Source: Sphingomonas populi (GTDB lineage: Bacteria; Pseudomonadota; Alphaproteobacteria; Sphingomonadales; Sphingomonadaceae). Taken from it: a stretch of 54,062 bases of DNA. Below the pieces are notes generated by a model. It was given only the letters and a program-made list of their open reading frames with translations. It did not search any database and was not told the DNA's origin. The translations under genes and the position numbers were made by a program. The stretch lies in assembly GCF_004208535.1 (NCBI RefSeq), contig NZ_SGIS01000035.1, forward strand, positions 1 to 54,062, read 5' to 3'. Shown here one piece after another: positions 1 to 7,205 of the stretch. How positions within the stretch are numbered: position 1 is the first letter of the stretch; every line of letters begins with the position of its first letter.

Positions 1-96
1 GATTATATCGAGCGCTTCTACAACCCGACGCGCCGGCACTCGACGCTGGGCTATCTCAGCCCCATGGACTTCGAGCGGCAAGCGCATGTAGCCTAA
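1..96 (+). CDS. IS3-family transposase OrfB, C-terminal 31 residues (partial)
   Basis: Frame 1 reads from the first base to TAA at 94-96 and gives the typical end of the IS3 OrfB integrase-like (rve, DDE) transposase. The stretch NPTRRHSTLGYLSPMDFE is a hallmark of this family: it follows the catalytic glutamate and is conserved in the IS3 subgroups. The DDE residues and the OrfA part lie left of the window. The gene is cut only by the window edge and there is no sign of decay in what is visible. Confidence 0.9.
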   Translation, partial: DYIERFYNPTRRHSTLGYLSPMDFERQAHVA

Positions 97-126
97 CTTG
101 GTGTCCATGGGACCGGCAGCAGCTCA
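1..126 (+). mobile_element. Right end of an IS3-family insertion sequence
   Basis: Only the last 126 bases of the element are in the window. They hold the C-terminus of the transposase and, after its stop codon, a tail ending in GGCAGCAGCTCA. IS3-family elements end in CA and begin with TG, so the boundary is placed at base 126. After it the sequence turns into phage-like coding sequence that runs in frame to 595. The exact boundary and the 3-4 bp target duplication cannot be confirmed without the left end. Confidence 0.75.
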
Positions 127-595
127 GGGGACCGGATCGGGCACCACGAAGGTAGATCAGCTTAACTCCGACATGACGAAGTTCAGGGATTATGAGACGC
201 GTATCAAGGCCGGTGACACCACCGTTGATCAAACCGATTTCAGCAACCTCGCGAAAGAGATTTTCTCTCTCACGCAGGATGTAGACGGCTCGGCGACACC
301 GGAAGCGCAGGCGATCTTTGCCGAGCTTACCAATACCGCGCAGGCGCTATCTGATCTCATCACCAAGACCTTCAACGCAGACGCAGCAGCGGCGGCGGAT
401 GGTTCGAGCACGGTAAACACAACGAACACCGATGCCGCGATTGCCACGATGCAAAACGCGCTTGTGAGCCAATTGACTGTGCAGACCGGTTACGCGGCGC
501 AAGCGGCGGCATCGTTGGCTACGATCGCGGGTGGATCGTCCACAAACACGCTATCGGCTCCCAAGATCAACAGCCGCAACGGCGGAGCGGTGTAA
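98..595 (+). CDS. 5'-truncated phage gene, probable C-terminus of the tail tape-measure protein
   Basis: The frame is open from TTG at 98 (ATG at 107), but its first codons lie in the IS3 end. The native gene therefore begins left of the IS and only about 156 C-terminal residues remain. These are Ala/Thr/Ser/Asn-rich and helix-prone, with no cysteines, and end in NSRNGGAV. The position directly before a small tail gene, a galactose-binding-like tail gene and a large tail-tip gene is where a tape-measure gene normally sits in siphophages. That identity is inferred from order and composition, not from a recognised motif. The next gene starts 7 bases after the stop. Confidence 0.45.
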   Translation: MVSMGPAAAQGTGSGTTKVDQLNSDMTKFRDYETRIKAGDTTVDQTDFSNLAKEIFSLTQDVDGSATPEAQAIFAELTNTAQALSDLITKTFNADAAAAADGSSTVNTTNTDAAIATMQNALVSQLTVQTGYAAQAAASLATIAGGSSTNTLSAPKINSRNGGAV

Positions 596-602
596 ATAGA
601 TA

Positions 603-962
603 ATGCTAGACCCCGCACGCGCATCCTTGGTGATGCAGGAATATCGCTACACGATCGTTGAGGACGCTTCGATAAAGGCGCTCTACCCCGCCGCTATCGA
701 GATCGAAGTTGATACCAACCTTGATGCGTCTGGCGGCGCGGCATTGGCATCGTCGCTATGGGGACAAACTAACTCGATCGCTCGCCAGTTCGATGTTGAG
801 ATTGAGGATGTGCTTTATCTGGACGATTTCCTCACCTCTCCTAATCGGTACGTTGTCAGCTTCGACAAGCACCCCGCAGCCGGTGTCGGCAAGACCTACA
901 CGCTTATCGGAGCCAAGATTGACTACTCGGCAAACCGCACCACATTGACGGTGCGCGGTTAA
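603..962 (+). CDS. Small phage tail-module protein, unrecognised family
   Basis: This 119-residue protein has no signal peptide, membrane segment or cysteine. It is mixed alpha/beta in character, and the C-terminal half (VLYLDDFLTSPNRYVVSFDKHP) looks like a beta-rich structural domain. It lies between the truncated tape-measure-like gene and the gene at 966, with only 3 bases to the latter, so it is most likely a minor tail or tail-assembly component. There is no classical Shine-Dalgarno sequence. Instead TAAATAG (593-599) lies 3 bases before ATG, as it does near two other starts in this prophage. Function is inferred only from gene order. Confidence 0.6.
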   Translation: MLDPARASLVMQEYRYTIVEDASIKALYPAAIEIEVDTNLDASGGAALASSLWGQTNSIARQFDVEIEDVLYLDDFLTSPNRYVVSFDKHPAAGVGKTYTLIGAKIDYSANRTTLTVRG

Positions 963-965
963 GCT

Positions 966-1736
966 ATGGCCGCGATCTTCGTCCCTCCCCTTCCCTTCAC
1001 GGTAGCGGCAAGCTCACCGGCCCCGTTGGTTGGAAGCGTCGCCAATCTCAATATCGACATTCCGGGAATGGTGTGGCGCGGCTCTAACGCGTCATCTATT
1101 ATCGTCGATCTTGGCGCGTCCGCAGTGGCATATGATACCGTCGCGGTGATCGGCACCAACCTTGCCGCGAACGATACGGTGAGGATTAGAACAGGCACGG
1201 GTAATGATGGCACTAGCGGTGGCTATGCTGGTACAGCACTTCCCGCATGGTCGGGCTCGAAGTCTCCGGCAAGCTCGGCAGATTGTATCTATCGTCTCGG
1301 CTCGACGCGCACCGAACGCTATTTGCGTATTGATTTCACCTCATCGAACGCGAGCGGTTATGTTCAAGCCGTCCGCCTCGTGATCGGCAAAGCGATCACC
1401 ACAATGGGGGTGGATTTTGATGCAGAGCAAGGCTTTGTAGATCGCGCTGTAATCTCGACGGGAGCGGGTTACACCTCAATTGATGAGTATGATGTTTTGA
1501 TCTCGTGGAAGTTTTCAACGGGATGGATTAGCGAAGCGTCTTGGCGAAATGATTGGTTCCCGATGTTGCAGAGCGTTGGGCAGCGTCGCGGCATCCTCTT
1601 TATCCCCGATGATGGAACGCCTGCTAACTGGCAATCTGACGCGATCTTTGGACGCTTCACACAATCGGTTAGCGGTAAGAGCGAATTCTATAACGCTTGG
1701 CGCGTTGAAAGCACCATCACCAGCATTGCCCCGTAA
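966..1736 (+). CDS. Phage tail/baseplate protein with a probable galactose-binding-like fold
   Basis: The product has 256 residues. The stretch SIIVDLGASAVAYDTVAVIGTNL (in part) followed by repeated beta-strands and YLRIDFTSSNASGYVQAVRLVIG is the pattern of a jelly-roll, discoidin-like domain (about residues 40-145), seen in distal tail or baseplate proteins. A second domain (about 150-256) ends in WRVESTITSIAP. The gene starts 4 bases after its neighbour and precedes the large tail-tip gene. A role in the distal tail or as a hub connecting to the fibre is inferred from position and fold. I do not recognise the exact family. Confidence 0.6.
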   Translation: MAAIFVPPLPFTVAASSPAPLVGSVANLNIDIPGMVWRGSNASSIIVDLGASAVAYDTVAVIGTNLAANDTVRIRTGTGNDGTSGGYAGTALPAWSGSKSPASSADCIYRLGSTRTERYLRIDFTSSNASGYVQAVRLVIGKAITTMGVDFDAEQGFVDRAVISTGAGYTSIDEYDVLISWKFSTGWISEASWRNDWFPMLQSVGQRRGILFIPDDGTPANWQSDAIFGRFTQSVSGKSEFYNAWRVESTITSIAP

Positions 1737-1777
1737 GCTCCGTCGATGATGACCGTGAGGCAGCTAAATAGTTGCCT

Positions 1778-4681
1778 ATGCCATTTAATGTCATCATCGA
1801 GTTTAATCCGATCGACCCGGACACCCGGCTTGCAACTACTGTTCGCATGGCTTCCGCGAACGCGGATGCGAGCGGCACCATTCTTAATAATCTTGTCTGG
1901 ACTCCGGCTATCATCGGAGGGCCGAATTTCGAGATAAGCCTTTGGGATTCAGGCCAGCCCAAAGCAGTTGATGTCAGCTACGGGCAAATTGATTTCATTA
2001 CTAATGCGCAGCTTGCTAACCTCGATTGGGCAAGGCTGATTTGGGACGGAGCTACGGGCACCATTTGGGTTGGCAAGCTCGGCGATCCTTTCACTAACTA
2101 TCGCCAGCTTTGGCAGGGCCGACTAGGCATCTTCACGCGCACAAGCGATCAAGTCGCGAGCGTTGCCCTCTACGGTAATGAGGCGATCCTTAATCGCAAT
2201 CTGTTGAGCGCAACCTACGCGGGCACGGGCGGCGCCGAAGGCCCCGGCACAATGTTGGGCACTCTCAAACCTTGGGCAGCGGGTTTATGCACGAACGTTG
2301 CTCCCATTCTCGTTGATGCCAACTACTTCATCTATCAGGTTGATGGCTACGACGCTTGCCCGACTAATGCCGTTTATTCCAACGCGCTCACGCTTGGCGC
2401 TCCGGCCTCAACCTCGTCAACTAGCTACGCGGCTCTCAAAGCGCTCTCGCTATCGCCGGGACAATGGGCGAGCGCACCAGCCGTAGGCATGTTCCGTCTC
2501 GCCAGTGATCCGGGATCGGTAGCGCTCACCGCTGATATCGGATTACCGGCAACCGTTGGCAGCGTCATCACCACGTATCTCACCACCGCTGGTGTAGCGT
2601 CGAATAAGATCGATGCGAGCATTACCGGGCTCTTGGGTACTTGCGGTTTCTATACAGCCGATCAGGTGCAAGTAATTGATCGTGTGCGAGCCGAGGCGCT
2701 ATCGGCTGGCAGGTATCTTATCGTTGATGCCACGGGCAAGTTTTGCCTCGCAAGCTATGTCTCTAACAAGACACCGGGTGCGCTTACTTCCAACCGTTCC
2801 AGCTATCCGCTTGTTGTCCCCGATTCGATTAAGCAAAACACCGATCAAGCCGCGACCGCACCCGCATGGCGCGTTAAGGTCGGGCATACGCACGTCTTTC
2901 ATGTAAACTCGATTAGCGAGATTTCGCCAGCCGTTGCCGATCTAGCAAGCGATCTCACCGCAGTGAACGCGGCGGCGGAAGCCGCACAAGATTCAGCCGA
3001 TGCCGCGCAGGCGCAAGCCGATCTCGCTATTCAACGCTATCAGGATATGTCCGCAGATGGCATTTTGAGCCGCTCGGAAAAGCTTCAACTCGCGCAGGAT
3101 TTCCAAACCTACACGGCAGAGAAAAACAACAACATCTCGACCGGTAACGGCTTCGGTTTAACGTCTTTCGTCGCCTCATACACAAACGCTTATAACGATC
3201 TCGCCGCATACCTTTACAGCCTTTCCCCCGCCTTCAACGATACCAGCGCGGACACGGTTATTGATCGAGCGACATTCAACGCAAGAACCACCAACTACGA
3301 ACTCACTCGGCAAGACCTTGTTAATGCAAATGCTAATGCGGCGGCAAAGCGAGCAAACTGGACGGGCATCCCTGATCGTCCAACCGATCTCTCTGGCCTT
3401 AATCCCGCTGATGGCACCAAGCTCGACGGTATCCAACCGGGGGCGACGGTTGGGGCACCGGCTGGCACAACCGTTGGGGGTGTCCCGGTTGAGTCCGTGC
3501 TTGCCACGATCGCCCAAGCGCAGACCGATGCGGCTGGCGTGCGCAGCGATCTTGCGGCGGAGGTTGCACGCGCCAAGCTCGAAGAGGGCACCCTTCATGA
3601 TCTCGTCACCACCACGCAATCTACGGTCGCCGGGATCGCCACCACGATCACAAACGAGACAACCTTACGCGCTGATCAAGTCGCCGCCCTTGCCGATCGT
3701 GCGTCATCGCTGGAAACGACGGTTAACAACTCGAACATCGGCAACGGTGCTCTCGTGGCTCGCATCACAAACGAGGAAACTACACGCGCCAACCAAGTGG
3801 ATGCCGTTGCGAACCGCGCCAACTCGCTCGAAAGCACCGCAGGCTACCTATCGGGCCGTATCACGAACGAGGAAACAACAAGGGCGAACGAAACCTCATC
3901 GTTAAGCAGTCGGACAAGCTCGCTTGAAACCACCGCAGGCAGTCTTTCCGCTCGTGTCTCGACTGCCGAAGGCTCAATTTCGAACCTTAACGGGAAGGCC
4001 ACGGCTTATTGGCAGACCACAGCAGTAGCGGGAAACAATCGAGCGCAGCTAACGATTCATGCTGATGCAAACGGTGGTGCAGGCGTTGATATTATCGGTG
4101 ATGTTTCGATCGCTGGTAATCTGATCGTCGGCGGTTCGCTCACCTCGACGCAGCTTGCGCAAGGTGCAGTTACCAAGTTCGTCGCGATGACCAATACCAA
4201 CTCCTACGTGGGCTCCGGCCCCGGTGGTGGAGGCGGTGGCGGCGGAGGTGGCGGCGGCGGCTTCGGTTGCGTCGCCATAGATAGCTTTACACCGACTTCG
4301 ACAATCGCGGGCGATCTCAAGGCCGGTGATAAGCTCATCATGCTCGACCCCGATGGGAGCAACTTCCACGATGGCGAAGTTGAATCCAACAAGACGATTG
4401 AGCAGCCCTCTTACCGCATTACGACTGCGAGTGGCATCACGCTCATTGCATCAACGTCTACACCAATAACGCTGCGCGACGGCAGTGTTATTTCAATAGC
4501 CCATGCTTGTTATCACGACATCGCCGTCCTTGATGATGATGGCTTCCGTTGGGAGCGCATAGAACGCCTCGATTATGTCGGCGTCTGCGCTGTTGCATTC
4601 ATCTCCGCAAGTGATGGCACCTACGCGGCTGGCGAAGTCGAAGGCCGCTACATCTTCACCCATAACAAAAGCATCGAATAA
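1778..4681 (+). CDS. Phage tail-tip/fibre protein with a C-terminal poly-Gly linker and Hint (intein-like) domain
   Basis: ATG at 1778 is preferred over TTG at 1772, giving 967 residues. Residues 1 to about 380 look like a tail-hub or baseplate domain. From about 390 an Ala-rich helical stretch (AEAAQDSADAAQAQADLA) begins, followed by repeated ITNEETTRAN units (about 620-715), as in the stalk of lambda J-like proteins, and a beta-rich segment with DVSIAGNLIVGGSLTS. A run of glycines then leads to Cys831, which starts a Hint domain: AGDLKAGDKL as block A, STSTPITLRDGS as block B, and THNKSIE at the very C-terminus. The His-Asn pair is 962-963, followed by Lys. The TxxH motif of block B is replaced by STST. 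The domain may self-cleave, crosslink or be structural only. Confidence 0.8.
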   Translation: MPFNVIIEFNPIDPDTRLATTVRMASANADASGTILNNLVWTPAIIGGPNFEISLWDSGQPKAVDVSYGQIDFITNAQLANLDWARLIWDGATGTIWVGKLGDPFTNYRQLWQGRLGIFTRTSDQVASVALYGNEAILNRNLLSATYAGTGGAEGPGTMLGTLKPWAAGLCTNVAPILVDANYFIYQVDGYDACPTNAVYSNALTLGAPASTSSTSYAALKALSLSPGQWASAPAVGMFRLASDPGSVALTADIGLPATVGSVITTYLTTAGVASNKIDASITGLLGTCGFYTADQVQVIDRVRAEALSAGRYLIVDATGKFCLASYVSNKTPGALTSNRSSYPLVVPDSIKQNTDQAATAPAWRVKVGHTHVFHVNSISEISPAVADLASDLTAVNAAAEAAQDSADAAQAQADLAIQRYQDMSADGILSRSEKLQLAQDFQTYTAEKNNNISTGNGFGLTSFVASYTNAYNDLAAYLYSLSPAFNDTSADTVIDRATFNARTTNYELTRQDLVNANANAAAKRANWTGIPDRPTDLSGLNPADGTKLDGIQPGATVGAPAGTTVGGVPVESVLATIAQAQTDAAGVRSDLAAEVARAKLEEGTLHDLVTTTQSTVAGIATTITNETTLRADQVAALADRASSLETTVNNSNIGNGALVARITNEETTRANQVDAVANRANSLESTAGYLSGRITNEETTRANETSSLSSRTSSLETTAGSLSARVSTAEGSISNLNGKATAYWQTTAVAGNNRAQLTIHADANGGAGVDIIGDVSIAGNLIVGGSLTSTQLAQGAVTKFVAMTNTNSYVGSGPGGGGGGGGGGGGGFGCVAIDSFTPTSTIAGDLKAGDKLIMLDPDGSNFHDGEVESNKTIEQPSYRITTASGITLIASTSTPITLRDGSVISIAHACYHDIAVLDDDGFRWERIERLDYVGVCAVAFISASDGTYAAGEVEGRYIFTHNKSIE

Positions 4682-4688
4682 GGAACGA

Positions 4689-5000
4689 ATGGCAACACAA
4701 ACTGTATTTGATTACACTCTTAACCTCGACACCGTTGCTGATGTCTCGATAGACGTAAGCGCGGGACAATCTTACAGCAGCACCAACATCGCCAACGCAC
4801 CTTGGCAGTTGATGATTTACGTTGATGGTTCGCAAAATAACGGACGCGGGGGTTCCGGTGCTGTCACTGACGTAATTTCCTGCATCGGCGCCTTTAATCA
4901 GATGGCAGCAGGTAATCACCAAATCACCATTTATTGGTATGGCGATAGCCGCATTACGTTGAACGGATCGGTGTTACGCGTTCTGGTGACGAAGCGATGA
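4689..5000 (+). CDS. Small phage protein after the tail-fibre gene, unrecognised
   Basis: ATG at 4689 is chosen because TAAGGA lies 5-9 bases upstream; the longer frame from 4575 lies inside the previous gene. The 103-residue product is beta-rich, lacks a signal peptide and ends in YWYGDSRITLNGSVLRVLVTKR-like strands. Its last four bases overlap the next start (ATGA), so translation is probably coupled. A small accessory fibre or tip protein is plausible from position. No family is recognised. Confidence 0.65.
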   Translation: MATQTVFDYTLNLDTVADVSIDVSAGQSYSSTNIANAPWQLMIYVDGSQNNGRGGSGAVTDVISCIGAFNQMAAGNHQITIYWYGDSRITLNGSVLRVLVTKR

Positions 5001-5554
5001 TCGCTATGTTTTGCATCGGGACACCCGGCCAAAGCCCGCGCATGTTTATTACCACCGATGAGGTTGAAGCTCGCGCGCAACTTCACGAAGGCGAAGTGTG
5101 TTTTAATCAAGCAAACTATGTGGCAGCGCCTCACATCATCAACGCGGAGGGCAACGCACTCGTGGTAGCTGGCGTTTCACTCGACGTTCAACGCGAAGCC
5201 AAATGGATCGAGGCGCGCAATTACCGAGACGCTTATTCAACCTCCGGTTGCACCACCGCTCTTGGCAGGGTTGATACAAACACAAATGCTCAAAGGAACA
5301 TCAACGGCGCCGCCACGGCGGCAATGATCGCCAAGGTGTCGGGAGTACCGTTTTCAGTCGATTGGACGATGGCTGATAACTCTGTTGTCACACACAACGA
5401 GGATCAAATGATCGCGATGGGATTGACCGTAGTTGGCTTTCTGAGCGCCTGCCAAAAGGCTGGAACGGCTATCCGCGATAAGATCGCAGTAGCCGATATA
5501 GCCGGTTTAAGCGCTCTTGATATTACAGGCGGTTATCCTGCCAACGGCGCCTAA
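4997..5554 (+). CDS. DUF4376-like phage protein
   Basis: The product has 185 residues. The C-terminal two thirds resemble DUF4376: an N-terminal EAKWIEARNYRDAY helix, a G-x-VDTNTNAQRNI segment near residues 90-100, WTMADNSVV near 125-133, then a helical tail. DUF4376 proteins are common beside tail-fibre genes in proteobacterial phages; their function is unknown, and a role in fibre assembly or attachment has only been suggested by position. The start overlaps the previous stop (ATGA). The following 48 bases have no gene. Confidence 0.65.
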   Translation: MIAMFCIGTPGQSPRMFITTDEVEARAQLHEGEVCFNQANYVAAPHIINAEGNALVVAGVSLDVQREAKWIEARNYRDAYSTSGCTTALGRVDTNTNAQRNINGAATAAMIAKVSGVPFSVDWTMADNSVVTHNEDQMIAMGLTVVGFLSACQKAGTAIRDKIAVADIAGLSALDITGGYPANGA

Positions 5555-5602
5555 ATGCACCTCCTTAATCGGTTGCCGTTCGCTTAAAGTCATAAATAGA
5601 GT

Positions 5603-5836
5603 ATGGAGTCCTCTCACCTACTCGCCACATTCTTTGCCCTCATAGCGTTGGTGGTATTCGCGCTTGTTATCGCCGCGTTGCTCGCATTTACGGGCAAGCT
5701 TAATGACGCTCTTGTTGTGCTATTAAGCGGGGCAATCACTGGTGCGTTTACGCTCTTGCGTGCGCCTTCGAGCAAGAACGTGACCGTAGACAATCCGCCA
5801 TCCGATCCGGTGCAGGTTGAGGCGCCTGTCAAATGA
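5603..5836 (+). CDS. Small two-segment membrane protein, possible holin
   Basis: The 77-residue product has a strong hydrophobic helix at about 5-30 and a second, more amphipathic one at about 35-52, followed by a short polar tail rich in Pro and Val. Size, topology and position downstream of the tail genes fit a phage holin, but holins share no sequence motif, so this is an inference. TAAATAG (5593-5599) lies 3 bases before ATG. The stop overlaps the next gene by 4 bases, suggesting the two products work together. Confidence 0.6.
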   Translation: MESSHLLATFFALIALVVFALVIAALLAFTGKLNDALVVLLSGAITGAFTLLRAPSSKNVTVDNPPSDPVQVEAPVK

Positions 5837-6384
5837 CCGCGATTCATGTAGCGCAACAGGGAGTCACGTGGGGCTCAATCCTTATATCGATCGTATCCGG
5901 CGGCGGCTTAGGTGCGGTTTTCATTGCGGTCATAAAAAACCGGGCGCCGATGCGGGAACTCGCCATCAAATCGGACGAGAAGCTTCGTGCCAGCGAGGAG
6001 AAGCTTCGCAAAGATTTAATGGATCAACTTTCCAAACAGGAAGCCGACCATTTCGCACGCGTGACTTCCCTTGAATCTCGGATTGACGAGCAGCGCGAGA
6101 CTTACGAATCCCGCATCGAGCTTGAACGCGTCCTTCATGCAAACGACATCTCCACGATGCGTCACCGCATGAACAATCTTGATCAGTGCCTAACGATGCT
6201 CCTCGCTTTGATTGAGGAAAATCCAGAGAAGGCGCAGGCGGCGGCGAAGCGCGTCCGTGAGATGCGCGCCAAGCAAGAGGCGAGCGAGGTAGCCGAGAAA
6301 GCCACGCTGGCAGCGGCAAAAGTTGTGGCGAGCGCTACTGTCGCGGCACCGAAACCGGCGAAGCCTTCGAAGGGGAAGCCGTGA
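5833..6384 (+). CDS. Membrane-anchored coiled-coil phage protein, possible spanin-like or lysis accessory
   Basis: This 183-residue protein has one N-terminal membrane helix (about 14-34, with GGGLGAVFIAVI) and then about 100 residues of charged heptad-like sequence (LRASEEKLRKDLMDQL). It ends in an Ala/Lys/Pro-rich tail (APKPAKPSKGKP). N-in or N-out topology cannot be decided. The gene follows the holin-like gene by an ATGA overlap. A membrane-anchored coiled coil beside a holin is what an Rz-like inner-membrane spanin looks like, but no outer-membrane lipoprotein partner is visible. Its stop overlaps GTG at 6381 (GTGA), which opens a frame of only 21 codons. Confidence 0.6.
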   Translation: MTAIHVAQQGVTWGSILISIVSGGGLGAVFIAVIKNRAPMRELAIKSDEKLRASEEKLRKDLMDQLSKQEADHFARVTSLESRIDEQRETYESRIELERVLHANDISTMRHRMNNLDQCLTMLLALIEENPEKAQAAAKRVREMRAKQEASEVAEKATLAAAKVVASATVAAPKPAKPSKGKP

Positions 6385-6745
6385 ACCGACCACCGAATTC
6401 GAGCCGCAATTTTCGCCAGCAGGTTTTTGCACCGACCAACGCATAGCATGTTTGCAGAATGCCGCAGATTTGGCTGCTTCAATAACCTGTTCAACACATT
6501 CATTACCAATGTCATCACATGGATTCCAAGTTGCCGAAAAAGACAGCATGAGATTAATTGAGACAACAAGCTGAAGTTAGTTTGAATAACACTAACTCCG
6601 AGAAGGTCATTGCGACTACACCAACGACAGGATGCACACTGCGTTTAAACGCATAGCAAGGGTTATTATTGATCATTTGCGGTTGCGCGCGCTCAACTTG
6701 CTAAATGGGCTTGGCTCGACGCGAAAGGCGCGCTATGAGGCGTTT
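6385..6745. other. Gene-poor, AT-richer phage segment
   Basis: There is no convincing gene here. GTG at 6381 overlaps the preceding stop as a coupled start would, yet its frame ends at TAG 6444-6446 after 21 codons, beginning MNRPPNSSRNFRQQ. It may be the remnant of a lost gene, perhaps the missing lysis enzyme. A minus-strand frame (6190-6549) has ordinary-looking protein composition for its first 55 codons but has no ribosome binding site and then runs antisense to the coiled-coil gene. Bases 6450-6620 are clearly AT-richer than the flanks. Confidence 0.6.
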
Positions 6746-6935
6746 GCCGGGGCCGTTAGGCCCCGGCATTGCCGAGCGGATCGGGCTGCAACCTTGATCC
6801 GCTCAATTATCGCAAACCCGCCGTTAGCGCAGGAGAAAGCGAGAAACCCATGTGGCAAGCCGCCAGATTAGCGGATCGCCGGGTTGAAGTTCAATAAACC
6901 CGGCTGGGGCGCACGTCCATAGTGATGTGCGCCCC
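6746..6935. other. Array of four strong stem-loops, candidate structured RNA
   Basis: Four perfect inverted repeats follow each other in 190 bases: GCCGGGGCC/GGCCCCGGC (6746-6767, loop GTTA), GAGCGGATC/GATCCGCTC (6774-6804), GCCGGGTT/AACCCGGC (6878-6904) and GGGGCGCAC/GTGCGCCCC (6906-6935). Between the second and third lie shorter possible stems. None is followed by a U-run, so simple intrinsic terminators are unlikely, although the last could end transcription with help. The array lies between the membrane-protein genes and the SOS-box gene at 6990. I do not recognise an Rfam family, and the direction of transcription is unknown. Confidence 0.5.
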
Positions 6936-6963
6936 TTGCCGTTCACGATCGGGCTTTCCTACG

Positions 6964-6979
6964 GTTCTTGTTTTGTTCT
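6964..6979 (+). promoter_or_regulatory. LexA-type SOS box, GTTC-N7-GTTC
   Basis: The direct repeat GTTC TTGTTTT GTTC (6964-6978) matches exactly the alphaproteobacterial LexA operator GTTC-N7-GTTC known from Rhodobacter and Caulobacter. It ends 11 bases before ATG 6990, so bound LexA would block transcription start or early elongation of that gene. An overlapping inverted repeat CTTGTTTT/AAAACAAG could be a second site or chance. Confidence 0.6.
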
Positions 6980-6989
6980 AAAACAAGAC

Positions 6990-7196
6990 ATGGCACAGCG
7001 ACTCACACCAGACCCCGCCCTTCTCGAGCACGCTATTGCGGCGCTATCCGAATCTCCCGGCTGGGCTCGCGTCGGTTTGACCTTCGGCAACGAGAGGTTG
7101 CGCGAGGAAGCGGTTGCGACGCTTGCCGGAGCCGTGGTTGAGCGTCTCGTGAACCCTCCCCCCGTCAACGATCCTGATCAGCTTCACCTATTCTGA
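6990..7196 (+). CDS. Small conserved-looking protein, probably SOS-regulated
   Basis: ATG at 6990 (68 residues) is preferred over the longer frame from 6927, because the LexA-type box and the last hairpin lie in that extension. The product is acidic to neutral with an N-terminal helix (LLEHAIAALSESPGWARVGLT) and a second helix (LREEAVATLAGAVVERL), ending DPDQLHLF. There is no signal peptide or cysteine. It resembles small hypothetical proteins I recall from sphingomonad elements, but no function is known. A clear ribosome binding site is missing, which fits a very short leader. The next gene starts 9 bases after the stop, so the two are probably co-transcribed. Confidence 0.65.
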   Translation: MAQRLTPDPALLEHAIAALSESPGWARVGLTFGNERLREEAVATLAGAVVERLVNPPPVNDPDQLHLF

Positions 7197-7205
7197 TGCT
7201 GCGCT

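Noticed and set aside
5555..5602. CACCTCCTTA in the gap before the holin-like gene resembles the 3' end of 16S rRNA (anti-Shine-Dalgarno).
   Set aside because: It is a short match in a non-coding gap. On the minus strand it would be a Shine-Dalgarno sequence, but no minus-strand gene follows.
6632..6871. Plus-strand frame of 79 codons in the hairpin region.
   Set aside because: The composition is Arg/Ala-rich and shadow-like, there is no ribosome binding site, and it runs through two perfect hairpins; better explained as non-coding.
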